Below are positions 18,797 through 27,125 of a stretch of DNA of 64,000 nt, piece by piece. Under the pieces are notes generated by a model. That model worked only from the letters and a program-made list of their open reading frames with translations. It did no database searches and was not told the DNA's origin. Source of the stretch: Psychromonas aquimarina ATCC BAA-1526 (GTDB lineage: Bacteria; Pseudomonadota; Gammaproteobacteria; Enterobacterales; Psychromonadaceae); contig NZ_KE386793.1 of assembly GCF_000428725.1 (NCBI RefSeq), positions 254,524 through 318,523 of the forward strand, in the 5' to 3' direction. The position numbers and the translations under genes were made by a program. Every line of letters begins with the position of its first letter. Position 1 is the first letter of the stretch.

Positions 18797-19684
18797 ATGA
18801 ATAAGCTATTCCAGACCCTTTTTGTTTTACTGGCGATGTCTTCTCAGACTAATGCCGCCCCCACGAAACTTCATCATAATATCGATGCGAGTAAATTATT
18901 AACCTTCACCCAGGCAAACCGTAAAAATTCTGACTCTGACACTCCTTTTCCTCTATTGGATATGTCTTATCAGGCAAATAATGAACCTGCACAATTATAT
19001 TCCTATAGTGATGCAGATACCTTATTACCTTTTACTTCTGCACACCTTAGCTCGACCTACCCGAAGAGCCTTGCGGGCCTTTATAGTATTAATGACTACC
19101 GGTCGAACTCGATTAAACAGCCCTACAGTGAATTTAGTCAGCTTTATCAGCATGCTCTGACCGGACAAAGTGAACTGGAAAGTTTAACTGAGCGTATTGC
19201 GCTGCTGAGTCAGACTGCCTCTTTTTCATCAGGCATCAAATCTAAACCGCGTGCTTTAAACAAAATCAATACAAAACTGGCCGGCAGCAGCGAGTTGATA
19301 ACAGACCTGGCGCGCTCCTCGATTGTTGCTCAAGATATTCCTTCATTAATAAGTGCCTTTGAATTAATTGAGCAGGAAACGTCTGTAGTGCGTATTAAAA
19401 ACCGTTTTAAAAGCCCGGGAGCATCCGGCTATAGAGATTTAAGTCTGCTGGTGCGCCTGCCGGAGAGTCAAATTATTGCAGAAGTACAGTTACACCTGGA
19501 GGCTTTTTCTGTGATTAAAAACGGCACAGAGCACCACAATTATGAACAGATTCAGCAGATAGAGCGCCTGCAGTTAAGTGAAAACCGTGCGTTAAGTGAA
19601 TTAGAGCTGGCGGCTGTTAATAAACTTCGAAAGGAGTCCAAACAGATGTATCACTATGCCTGGAATCAGTATCTGAGTGCCTAA
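18797..19684 (+). CDS. Exported protein with a RelA/SpoT-like nucleotidyltransferase fold
   Basis: 295 aa. Residues 1-20 form a signal peptide (LFVLLAMSSQTNA). The C-terminal part (about 155-295) carries the order of motifs of the RelA/SpoT synthetase-like domain: ITDLARSSIV with Asp170 in the metal-binding position, VVRIKNRFKSPGASGYRDL (198-215) and AEVQLHLEAF with Glu229. In cytoplasmic relatives this fold makes (p)ppGpp or related nucleotides. With an export signal it would act in the periplasm or outside the cell, which is unusual. The middle region (21-150) is unrecognised. The next gene starts 28 bases downstream and may be co-transcribed. The fold call is from motif pattern and the activity is unproven. 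Confidence 0.7.
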   Translation: MNKLFQTLFVLLAMSSQTNAAPTKLHHNIDASKLLTFTQANRKNSDSDTPFPLLDMSYQANNEPAQLYSYSDADTLLPFTSAHLSSTYPKSLAGLYSINDYRSNSIKQPYSEFSQLYQHALTGQSELESLTERIALLSQTASFSSGIKSKPRALNKINTKLAGSSELITDLARSSIVAQDIPSLISAFELIEQETSVVRIKNRFKSPGASGYRDLSLLVRLPESQIIAEVQLHLEAFSVIKNGTEHHNYEQIQQIERLQLSENRALSELELAAVNKLRKESKQMYHYAWNQYLSA

Positions 19685-19712
19685 TAATACTTTTACAGAA
19701 AAAGGAACTGAA

Positions 19713-19988
19713 ATGAACGAACATCAAGAAAAACCCTATAAAAACAAAAGTGTGTGGTTACGCGGCTTGTTTATGCTGATTTTTATATTTCTAATGGGAG
19801 TGGCTAAATTTGTTACCTTAGTAGTCGTCGTACTGCAGTTTTTAGCTGTGCTGTTTAGCGGTGATACAAATAAGAACCTGCTGCAGTTTGGTAAAAGCCT
19901 GAGTATCTACCAGTATCAGATTGTGCTGTATTTAACTTATAACAGCGAAATTCGTCCTTTCCCGGCAGCTGACTGGCCGCAGGAATAG
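19713..19988 (+). CDS. Small membrane protein, DUF4389 family
   Basis: 91-aa membrane protein. The ATG at 19713 has AAGGA 6 bases upstream, which is better than the frame opening at 19677 that overlaps the previous gene. A hydrophobic stretch (about 20-50: LRGLFMLIFIFLMGVAKFV onward) and a conserved tail (SIYQYQIVLYLTYNSEIRPFP) match DUF4389 proteins, whose function is unknown to me. It follows the RelA/SpoT-fold gene by 28 bases and is followed by a terminator, so the two probably form an operon. Confidence 0.75.
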   Translation: MNEHQEKPYKNKSVWLRGLFMLIFIFLMGVAKFVTLVVVVLQFLAVLFSGDTNKNLLQFGKSLSIYQYQIVLYLTYNSEIRPFPAADWPQE

Positions 19989-20002
19989 AGAGCAGTAAGT
20001 TT

Positions 20003-20039
20003 AAAAGGGAGGGCAGACTGATATCTGTACTCCTTTTTT
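20003..20039 (+). terminator. Probable intrinsic terminator after the DUF4389 gene
   Basis: A GGAG/CTCC outer stem with an inner CAGA/TCTG stem is followed by six T residues. It starts 15 bases after the stop codon. Confidence 0.65.
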
Positions 20040-20118
20040 GTTAAGTTTTTCGAAACGTTCCCCTACAGGCGTAGAGTTTAACCTTTCTCTCGTTCCCATA
20101 TTTTTTATCTTTTTTCCT

Positions 20119-20147
20119 CGTTCCCATGCTCTGCGTGGGAATGTATA
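20119..20147. repeat. REP-like palindrome, CGTTCCCATG family
   Basis: CGTTCCCATGCTCTGCGTGG followed by GAATGTATA. An abbreviated copy of the left part (CTCGTTCCCATA) precedes it at 20088. Related copies lie at 23611, 24752 and 28663. The sequence TTCCCA...TGGGAA is palindromic with wobble pairs. Similar repeats elsewhere are linked to REP-associated tyrosine transposases; none is in this window. Confidence 0.75.
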
Positions 20148-20319
20148 GGTTTCTTCTTTTATCCTCAATATATTAGCAACTGGCTTGATTGTTGCTGTGC
20201 TATGCCTGTCTTCATATTTTGTTCACAGTTACACAGTACAATATGAATCAAAAATCATGATAGAAAATCGTAGTTTTTATCGATAACTGCAAACTGCAGA
20301 AAACAGATAGGGAAGTAAT

Positions 20320-21087
20320 ATGACTATAGATCTTGAGCCGTTTTTTCAGCCGATAATTAACGTAAAAAATGGAAAGATAACCTATAACGAAGTACTTGCT
20401 CGAAAGAAAAATATTAACGGGGGTTATATCTCTGCTGGAAGTCTCTTTTCTTCGCCAATTTTATCAATTGATAAAAGTATCGCTTTAGATAACCAGGTCA
20501 GAAGCAAAGCCTTTAAAAAATATAAAGACTATAGCGGCAATGCACAGTTAACCATTAATATTTCCCCTGCCTGGTTTAGTAAACATGCGCCTAGTTTAAA
20601 AGTGAAAACACTTGAGCTGCCCACCTTAAGCATGCTTAGAGACAACGGACTCGATCCGAGTCGTATTGTTATAGAGTTAACTGAATATGAAGGCAGCATC
20701 GAGTTGATCCGTCACTTTGTGCGTTATTATCGGGAAATGGGTATGAAAGTGGCGATTGATGATTTCGGTGCCGGTTTCTCGCAGATAGACAGGTTAATCG
20801 AGATCGAGCCGGATATTATCAAACTGGATATGGACCTTTTCCAGCGTTCTTTAGTCAGTAGTTATACGCTGGACTTTATTCAAATGATTGCCGATTTTGC
20901 TAAAAAAAGAGGAACCGAGCTGATATTTGAAGGTATCGAAACGCCTGAACAGTTCGATATTGCGGTAAGCTGCGGCGCAGACTTTGTGCAGGGGTATCTG
21001 TTTTCGCAGGCCAAAGCTGAGTTTTATGATGATAATATTTTTGTTAAAAATATAAACAGATTGAACGGTCTGTCGATTGCGGTCTAA
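20320..21087 (+). CDS. Stand-alone EAL domain c-di-GMP phosphodiesterase
   Basis: 255-aa cytoplasmic protein that is almost all EAL domain. The signature is EVLAR (Glu24), followed by NISP, IELTEYEG, AIDDFGAGFS, the catalytic lysine in IIKLDMD, FEGIE and VQGYLFS, so all metal and catalytic residues are present. It should linearise c-di-GMP to pGpG. No sensory domain is attached, so its control is by expression or partner proteins. The upstream 331 bases contain the terminator of the previous operon and a REP-like palindrome. Confidence 0.9.
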   Translation: MTIDLEPFFQPIINVKNGKITYNEVLARKKNINGGYISAGSLFSSPILSIDKSIALDNQVRSKAFKKYKDYSGNAQLTINISPAWFSKHAPSLKVKTLELPTLSMLRDNGLDPSRIVIELTEYEGSIELIRHFVRYYREMGMKVAIDDFGAGFSQIDRLIEIEPDIIKLDMDLFQRSLVSSYTLDFIQMIADFAKKRGTELIFEGIETPEQFDIAVSCGADFVQGYLFSQAKAEFYDDNIFVKNINRLNGLSIAV

Positions 21088-21449
21088 TTTTTATTAGTAT
21101 TGAAGTGTGCAGGTTAATCCGGGCTTCAATATTGTCATGAAAATGTGGTTATCTGCCTGTTTTCCCATTCAATTCTTTATGAGCTGCTGTGCTCGTTAAT
21201 GGGGAGACTCTTTAATTTCTGCTCCATTTAAGTGCGCAGCCGTCAGTTTGTAATCATGGACGCTGATAAGTTTTTAAATACTTATTTATTGATATTAAAT
21301 ATATTAAAAACTCGCCTAGCGCAGAAGGGAAGCGACTTTTCCTGTTAGTCTAAGCGCTTCCTTAACTGCCGCATCCCAGCTGAAAGTGCCTTTGGTATTG
21401 ATTTTGCTCTAGTTAGTTTGATTAACTTTAAAACTACTGGAGATAAAAG
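21088..21449. other. Intergenic region with a weak hairpin
   Basis: 362 bases between the EAL gene and the chemoreceptor gene. TATTGAAG (21098-21105) and CTTCAATA (21124-21131) could form an 8-bp stem with an 18-base loop, without a T-tract. A GGAGA ribosome site at 21439 belongs to the next gene. No gene seen. Confidence 0.4.
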
Positions 21450-23573
21450 ATGGATCTAACTGCAGAGGAACGCCGCTGGCTGCCGCTGTTCGGCGCGACG
21501 GGTAAGCTGTCAATGGGCAAAGCGTGCTGGTTAAACCGGAGTAGAAAAAAGAGTCTGGAGCAGACTTTTACCAGCATTGCAGATACGCGGGTGCGCATTT
21601 TAAAATCCTGGGTCAATACGCAGTGGAGTTTTCTTAATGATGCCTGCCTGTATATCGCCTCCAAACCAGAGAGTGAATGGCAGGGGGCTCTGCAGAGTTT
21701 ATTAACCAGGAATAATGATTTTTCTGAGATGTTTATAGTGACCGCTGATGGCCGTCCTGCGGCTTCCAGCTTCGCCTCGTTTATCAAGCGAAAAATAGAT
21801 GCGGCTGTCATTAAGCAGGGGATGCAGGCACAATTTTTACACGGCCCGTATATTGACCCGTTGACAGAGTCTATCGGCCGGTCAAGCTCCTCTTTTCATG
21901 ATTCAGTTACCCTGATGTATTATCAGCCGCTTGTTGTTGATAACAAAACCATCGGCTGCCTTTGCGGGCGGGTACCGAATGATGTGATGGGGGATCTCAT
22001 CCAGCGCGAAGCGGGTCATGTTTATAGTGAGTCCGGGGATAACTATATTTTCATGGTGAAGTCTTTGCAGGATCCTGCAATTGCCCCGGGAACCGCGCTT
22101 TCCCGTTCCCGTTTTGAAGACAATACCTTTTCCCACGGAGAAAACCTTAAATCCGGAGTGAATACCGACTGGGGCACGGTAAGGGTAAAGGCGCATACTG
22201 AGTTTGAAATCCGTTTTACCGATCCTGCAACCCAGCAGCTGCATCCCGGTGTCAGGGAGACTATCCGCCATGGTGAAAACCTTTATGTCTCCTATCCCGG
22301 TTACTCTGATTACCGCCATATTCCGGTTATCGGCAAGGGTGTTACTTTTCAGCTGCAGGGCTCGCCGGATGTCTGGGGAATGATGTGTGAAGCGGATTTA
22401 GAGGAGGTTTACCGGCATCGTTCACTGACTTATACGCTGGGCAAAAAACTGTGTTTTGCCATGAGCCTGCCGTTGATAACGCATTTTATAAGCTCCAGTT
22501 TTTTTGTTTTATCACCACTGTACAGTTTTTTACTTTTATTCTGCGCTTCATTATCAGGCATTGTCTGGTTCAGTGCTTTTGCGGTTAAACCGGTTACCAG
22601 GCGCTTAAAGCATATGATTGAAGTTATTCAGATGCTGGCGGAGGGCGATGCTAACCTTAATCAGCGCTTTGACAGTGCACAGTTCAGCGCGGATGAATCC
22701 GGTGATATGGGGCGCTGGGTTAACAGTTTTATCGATAATCTGGATAATATGCTTGCGGAGATGATCCATGCTTCTAATGAAGTGAAACAGGTCAGTGAAT
22801 CTATGCTCCGCCGCTGTCTCAGCGTTGACAGTTCCAGCAGGGCGACCAGCAGTTCTATCGGCTCGATGCTGCTGTTATCCGGCAGTCAGCAGGATGAGAT
22901 AGCCAATGCCACCGTTTCGGCGCAGATCATGCAGGAACTGATGCTTGATGTGGTGGCTAAGTCGCAGCAGGAGTATAAGCAGGCGGTTGATAATACCACT
23001 CAGATTAAAGATATCGTTTTAGCATCGGCTAAAAGTGTTAATGATGTAAACAGCCAGATGAAAGAGATCGGCAGCATAGTCAGCCTGATCACTGATATCA
23101 CAGAGCAGACTAATCTGCTTGCTCTCAATGCCGCTATTGAGGCCGCCAGAGCCGGTGATCACGGCCGCGGTTTCTCGGTTGTTGCCGATGAAGTGCGCAA
23201 TCTGGCTACCAGAACCTCACAGGCCGCATGCCATATCGGCAATATAATGGATAAATTAAGCTGTGAATCGGAGATGGCGGTTCGTTATATGGAGCAGGGA
23301 GTTAAAAATGTGGATCAGAACAGCCTGGTACTGGATTCAGGTGAAAGAAGCCTGAAACTGAAAAATGCCGTGGAAAATATGTTTAATACCATGAACCAGA
23401 TTGCCAGCAACAGCGAACAGCACGGTGAAACAGCAAAAGATGCACAGAGCACAACTACTTCCATGGAAATATCATCGCAGCAGCTGCTGCGGCGCACCAC
23501 CCTGGTAAAAAACTCCATTTTACGCCTCAATAAACTGGTGGAGCGTTTTGAGGTCTCTAAACGAGCCGCTTAA
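21450..23573 (+). CDS. Methyl-accepting chemotaxis protein with a cache-like sensor
   Basis: 707 aa. The N-terminal 330 residues are a sensor region with cache-like segments ([15 protein letters not shown], a [10 protein letters not shown] segment, [28 protein letters not shown]). Two adjacent hydrophobic stretches (about 335-356 and 358-378) form a membrane hairpin, followed by HAMP (about 380-440) and the signalling domain with the tip [19 protein letters not shown]. It should control the kinase CheA in chemotaxis. No N-terminal transmembrane segment is visible, so the sensor may be cytoplasmic, unlike usual periplasmic cache sensors. The GGAGA site 8 bases before the ATG supports the start. 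Confidence 0.92.
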   Translation: MDLTAEERRWLPLFGATGKLSMGKACWLNRSRKKSLEQTFTSIADTRVRILKSWVNTQWSFLNDACLYIASKPESEWQGALQSLLTRNNDFSEMFIVTADGRPAASSFASFIKRKIDAAVIKQGMQAQFLHGPYIDPLTESIGRSSSSFHDSVTLMYYQPLVVDNKTIGCLCGRVPNDVMGDLIQREAGHVYSESGDNYIFMVKSLQDPAIAPGTALSRSRFEDNTFSHGENLKSGVNTDWGTVRVKAHTEFEIRFTDPATQQLHPGVRETIRHGENLYVSYPGYSDYRHIPVIGKGVTFQLQGSPDVWGMMCEADLEEVYRHRSLTYTLGKKLCFAMSLPLITHFISSSFFVLSPLYSFLLLFCASLSGIVWFSAFAVKPVTRRLKHMIEVIQMLAEGDANLNQRFDSAQFSADESGDMGRWVNSFIDNLDNMLAEMIHASNEVKQVSESMLRRCLSVDSSSRATSSSIGSMLLLSGSQQDEIANATVSAQIMQELMLDVVAKSQQEYKQAVDNTTQIKDIVLASAKSVNDVNSQMKEIGSIVSLITDITEQTNLLALNAAIEAARAGDHGRGFSVVADEVRNLATRTSQAACHIGNIMDKLSCESEMAVRYMEQGVKNVDQNSLVLDSGERSLKLKNAVENMFNTMNQIASNSEQHGETAKDAQSTTTSMEISSQQLLRRTTLVKNSILRLNKLVERFEVSKRAA

Positions 23574-23610
23574 AACCAAGGCTGAATGTTTCTTCCCAAG
23601 CTCTTAATCT

Positions 23611-23640
23611 CGTTCCCATGCTCCGCGTGGGAATGCATAT
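23611..23640. repeat. REP-like palindrome, CGTTCCCATG family
   Basis: CGTTCCCATGCTCCGCGTGG followed by GAATGCATAT, nearly identical to the copy at 20119. It lies between the chemoreceptor stop and the Imm49-like gene. Confidence 0.75.
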
Positions 23641-23805
23641 ACAAGTATCTGGGGATATTCCCTCATTGCCTGCCCTAGTTTATCAATGCCTCAATTTCAT
23701 CATCCTAAAAGAATAAGCCATTGAATATCAAGCCAGGGTAACTTACTGTGGTGGTTTTTTGTAAAGCTGGTGCATGAAAACAGTTAAAAGGTGAGTAACA
23801 AAGTA

Positions 23806-24720
23806 ATGAGTAAAATTGTTGATTTAAATAAAAAAATCCCGTTTCATCTGGAACGTGTTAAAGGCTACGGCTGGGTATATAATCAGCAGCTGGATGGATT
23901 AAATCGTGTATTAAGTGGTAGTTTATCAACATCGAGAAACCTTCTTCTTCTTAGTGTAAGCACTCGCCATCAGAGGCTTGCTTCTTTAGCTTTGCATAAT
24001 GCAGGCAACTCTGAGCGTGCCTTTGTGCATCTGCAGCAGATGCATTATCTGGGTATTAAAGGCTTAAAACGTGAATTATTAAGCGATGGTCAGACTGTTA
24101 ATGTTAAAGTTCTTGAAGATACCTTGATGTTATCAATGCAGGAAAAAGAGCCTCTTCTAAGCAGTGGTGACTGGTTTATGTATTTCTGGAGTGCTTTATT
24201 GCATGAGCAGTTTCAGGATCTGGAATACCTGGCCAGTATCAAAGAGGCTCCTTTCAGATGGATCGATGATTCAATCCGTCTGTATAGCGATATACTTTGC
24301 GGTGTTTTTAAGCTGCAGGATATAAATGTGCAGGAGAGCATTCAGGCATTTGTTGACGCTTCTGAGTTTGATAAAGTCTCACCTGAGTCCTATGATCATG
24401 CTGCTCATATCAAGCTCCCCACCCTGGATGTGCTGCTGAAACTGTTCGGCGGTGCGGATCAAAATAGTTACCGTCAGGTTATGTATAAAGCGGCCCTGGC
24501 GCATAATAAGTTTTGGAAGCAGAAACGTTTGGACGGTAAAGTTAACGGAGATATTTCTTTACCGTTAAGCGCGTTAGCGCGCCTTGCTTATGCTAACTTT
24601 GGTTATACTCTCGGTTTTGAGTGTGATTATATTCCGGAGTATTTTTACAAGTCAGAAGCCTCAGAACTCAGCTTCGAGCTGATGCAGCCGCTGCCTAATT
24701 TCACTAACCCGTACCTATAA
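23806..24720 (+). CDS. Imm49-like immunity protein, no adjacent toxin
   Basis: 304-aa soluble protein. It matches what I know of the Imm49 family: an alpha-helical N-terminal half, a central WFMYFWSALL helix, the segment GDISLPLSALARLAY, and the near-C-terminal FECDYIPEYF. Such proteins neutralise polymorphic or contact-dependent toxins. No toxin gene is adjacent, so it may be an orphan defence gene. The ATG at 23806 is chosen because AGGTGA (23789-23794) is a good ribosome site for it; the GTG at 23791 has none. REP-like palindromes lie on both sides. The family call is from pattern memory. Confidence 0.62.
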   Translation: MSKIVDLNKKIPFHLERVKGYGWVYNQQLDGLNRVLSGSLSTSRNLLLLSVSTRHQRLASLALHNAGNSERAFVHLQQMHYLGIKGLKRELLSDGQTVNVKVLEDTLMLSMQEKEPLLSSGDWFMYFWSALLHEQFQDLEYLASIKEAPFRWIDDSIRLYSDILCGVFKLQDINVQESIQAFVDASEFDKVSPESYDHAAHIKLPTLDVLLKLFGGADQNSYRQVMYKAALAHNKFWKQKRLDGKVNGDISLPLSALARLAYANFGYTLGFECDYIPEYFYKSEASELSFELMQPLPNFTNPYL

Positions 24721-24751
24721 ATATTGATGCGGTTTTTTGACCTTTAAAGCT

Positions 24752-24780
24752 TGTTCCCGTGTTCTGCGCGGGAACGTATA
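24752..24780. repeat. REP-like palindrome, CGTTCCCATG family
   Basis: TGTTCCCGTGTTCTGCGCGG followed by GAACGTATA, a diverged but better-paired copy. It lies between the Imm49-like gene and the convergent elaA gene. Confidence 0.7.
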
Positions 24781-24786
24781 TGGAGT

Positions 24787-25239
24787 TTATTTACTCAGGC
24801 GCATATCAATATGCGGAATGTTATCTTCTAAATACATCTCTGAAACTGCTTTAAAACCATGAGACTGATAAAAACGGGTTAAGTACTGCTGCGCGCCGAT
24901 ATCGATGCTTTGTCCCGGCCAGAGCAGTTCACACTGCTGTAATGCCTGGCTCAGCAGCTGGTGACCTAAACCGTTAGCACGTGCTGTCTGTTTAGTAGCT
25001 ACGCGGCCGATACTGACATTATCATAGGAGATTCCAGCGGGAAGCAGGCGAGCACAGGCGATAAGTTCGCCGTTATTAAAACCGAGCAGATGCTGTACAC
25101 CGTCAAGTGTATCTTTGCCGTCCAGCTCCGGATACGGGCAGGTTTGTTCAACAACAAAAACATCTATTCTTAACTTAATCAGCTCATAGAGCTGGCTTGT
25201 GGAAAGTTTATTAAAAGGGAGTAACTGCCAGGAAATCAT
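24787..25239 (-). CDS. elaA: GNAT acetyltransferase, ElaA family
   Basis: 150-aa GNAT protein. ElaA-type features are LIKLRIDVFVVEQTCPYPELDG near the start, the acetyl-CoA loop in IGRVATKQTARANGLGHQLL (about 77-96), and the C-terminal YQSHGFKAVSEMYLEDNIPH with the conserved IPH. The biological substrate is unknown. It lies 75 bases after the Crp/Fnr gene on the same strand, so it may be the third gene of that unit. Confidence 0.87.
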   Translation of the reverse strand: MISWQLLPFNKLSTSQLYELIKLRIDVFVVEQTCPYPELDGKDTLDGVQHLLGFNNGELIACARLLPAGISYDNVSIGRVATKQTARANGLGHQLLSQALQQCELLWPGQSIDIGAQQYLTRFYQSHGFKAVSEMYLEDNIPHIDMRLSK

Positions 25240-25314
25240 TTATTTTACCTAAGACTAAGAGTTCAAGAGAAAAAGCAATGTAGCAGGCAGACTGTGTTTA
25301 AGCATTAACTTATG

Positions 25315-25923
25315 TTAACTATTCTCTTTTAAACGCGCCTTAATACGGCTTAGGCTGATATGGGTAATGCCCAGATAGGCGGCAATCTGATAGTCGCTGA
25401 GTCTTTGCTGCAGGTGAGGGTAGTGTCGACAGAAAAGCTCGTAGCGTTCTGCGGGGCTGTGCAGAAGCATAAAACGTTCCTTATTTTCTTTATGCATCAG
25501 CTGCTTTTCCAGCAGTTTAATATATAAAGGGTGTGACTTGTTACGCCACTGCTCAATAGATGAAACCGGTAAGCACAGCAGTTTGGTTTCGGTGAGTGTT
25601 TCAACTAAATAAGCAGAAGGGCGGCTGCTGATAAGCCCCTCAAATCCAATTATCCAGTCCTGTTCCCAGTAAAATTCTTTACTAAACTGTTTGCCCTGAT
25701 CAGTAAGATAACAAGCATGGCAAAGACCCTGTAGAACAAAATAGATATAGTCGGCCGCTTCTCCCTGTTTCACTAAAATATGCTTTGCAGGCAGGTGTAA
25801 TGATTTTGCACTGTTAGTTAATGTTTCAATATCTGCACTGTTGAAGCCGTATTGCTGTAATTGTTCAATAAAGGTTGTGATTATAAGCTCCTTTAAAAGA
25901 CAGAAAGCGCAGCTGAACTGCAC
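25315..25923 (-). CDS. Crp/Fnr-family transcription regulator
   Basis: 202 aa: an N-terminal cyclic-nucleotide-binding-like domain (KQGEAADYIYFVLQGLCHA) and a C-terminal helix-turn-helix (YQIAAYLGITHISLSRIKA). There is no Fnr cysteine cluster of the usual spacing, although CAFC sits at residues 5-8 if the GTG at 25923 is the start. The start is uncertain: an AAAGGAG site lies inside the frame without ATG, GTG or TTG at the right distance. It follows the BASS transporter by 16 bases, so it is probably co-transcribed and may regulate it. Confidence 0.8.
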   Translation of the reverse strand: MQFSCAFCLLKELIITTFIEQLQQYGFNSADIETLTNSAKSLHLPAKHILVKQGEAADYIYFVLQGLCHACYLTDQGKQFSKEFYWEQDWIIGFEGLISSRPSAYLVETLTETKLLCLPVSSIEQWRNKSHPLYIKLLEKQLMHKENKERFMLLHSPAERYELFCRHYPHLQQRLSDYQIAAYLGITHISLSRIKARLKENS

Positions 25924-25939
25924 CGTACCTTTTCTATTT

Positions 25940-26809
25940 TTATTCTTGCGAGAAATCTTTGAGCAGGGCAGTCCTGCGCTTATTTCGATAAATAAGGAGC
26001 ATCGCCGGTATATTCATCAGTATGCCGTATAACAGCGGTGTCAGTGCCAGTTCCGGTTTCTGCAGCAGCACAACTGCTGCGAATATTGCCGTTCCCGCAT
26101 TTTGAATACCAACTTCAATGGACAGCGTCTTGATCAGGCGTTTATCCCCGCCTAAAAGCTTAGCCACAGTCAGACCAAGAAGCATGCCGCTTAAACATAA
26201 AAGAACCGCAGCCGTTGAGGCAATCGTAAATAGCTGATTAAAAATTTTACTGTTGGCCGCCAGCGTAACTACAACGGTAAAAAATAGTGCCCATAACGCC
26301 GATGACTCTGCAAAAGATCTGAAGCCTGCAAACCATGAAGCTGTAATATAGCGTCTCATGGTCATCGCAATTCCTAAAGGCATAATAGTAACAGCCGCCA
26401 GCTGCAGTACTGCTGTTTTAACGGGCATAACAAAGCTGCTGCTGTCTATTATTAACGGCAGCATTAACGGCAGGCTGAACGGGATAATTAAACTGCTGAC
26501 TGCAGTAATAGTGATAGACAGCGCACTGTCACCGCCGCTTAAATGGCTGATAGCATTGGATGATGCGTCGCCCGGTGCAATCGCCAGCAGCCATAAACCG
26601 GCGGCAATCGGCTCTGGTAATGAAAACAGCTGAATTAACAGGTAGGCGAGCAGCGGCAGACCTATTAACTGGGCCGCTAAAGCCGCTGTTATTTTACGCG
26701 GATAAAGAGCAACACGTTTAAAGTCATTCACGGTGAGTGTCAGGCCTACGCAGTACATTACCCATGCTAATGCAAGCGGCAGTGCAATGGTTAACATTGT
26801 CTGGCTCAT
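25940..26809 (-). CDS. Bile acid:sodium symporter (BASS) family transporter
   Basis: 289-aa membrane protein with about 8-9 hydrophobic segments. BASS-type sequence is seen in the unwound-helix region LLAIAPGDASSNAISHLSGGD (about 75-95) and in EVGIQNAGTAIFAAV near the C-terminus. It should be a sodium-coupled symporter of organic anions; bacterial members carry bile acids, pantoate or other carboxylates, so the substrate is open. First gene of a probable unit with the Crp/Fnr regulator. The 316-base divergent region to the DUF2235 gene (26810-27125) shows no further gene or clear operator. Confidence 0.87.
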   Translation of the reverse strand: MSQTMLTIALPLALAWVMYCVGLTLTVNDFKRVALYPRKITAALAAQLIGLPLLAYLLIQLFSLPEPIAAGLWLLAIAPGDASSNAISHLSGGDSALSITITAVSSLIIPFSLPLMLPLIIDSSSFVMPVKTAVLQLAAVTIMPLGIAMTMRRYITASWFAGFRSFAESSALWALFFTVVVTLAANSKIFNQLFTIASTAAVLLCLSGMLLGLTVAKLLGGDKRLIKTLSIEVGIQNAGTAIFAAVVLLQKPELALTPLLYGILMNIPAMLLIYRNKRRTALLKDFSQE

Positions 26810-27125
26810 AGAGCAGTCTTCCTATTTTCATTTATAAAACAATCATATTCAGGCCGTTACTATACGCCAGAGAGTGAATCTATTACATAAAAAACAGCAG
26901 TCATTAAATACTTAAAAACGGATGCTCGACAAGCAGCAGATATTTATCAGGTAATTAACCACTAAGGTATAAAAATATGATGTCGATCTGTTTGTAAAAT
27001 TAATGTTGTTCTAAAGTCATCTTGTGGTTGTGAAAGAGATAAATAATTAAGCGGTGACAGCGTAAGCAGCTGTTGCTTATTTATGAAAATAACAGATATG
27101 TTTGCGTTAAATATGGAGAGTAATA

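Noticed and set aside
23791..23805. GTG 23791 as start of the Imm49-like gene
   Set aside because: No ribosome site precedes it, whereas AGGTGA is well placed for the ATG at 23806.
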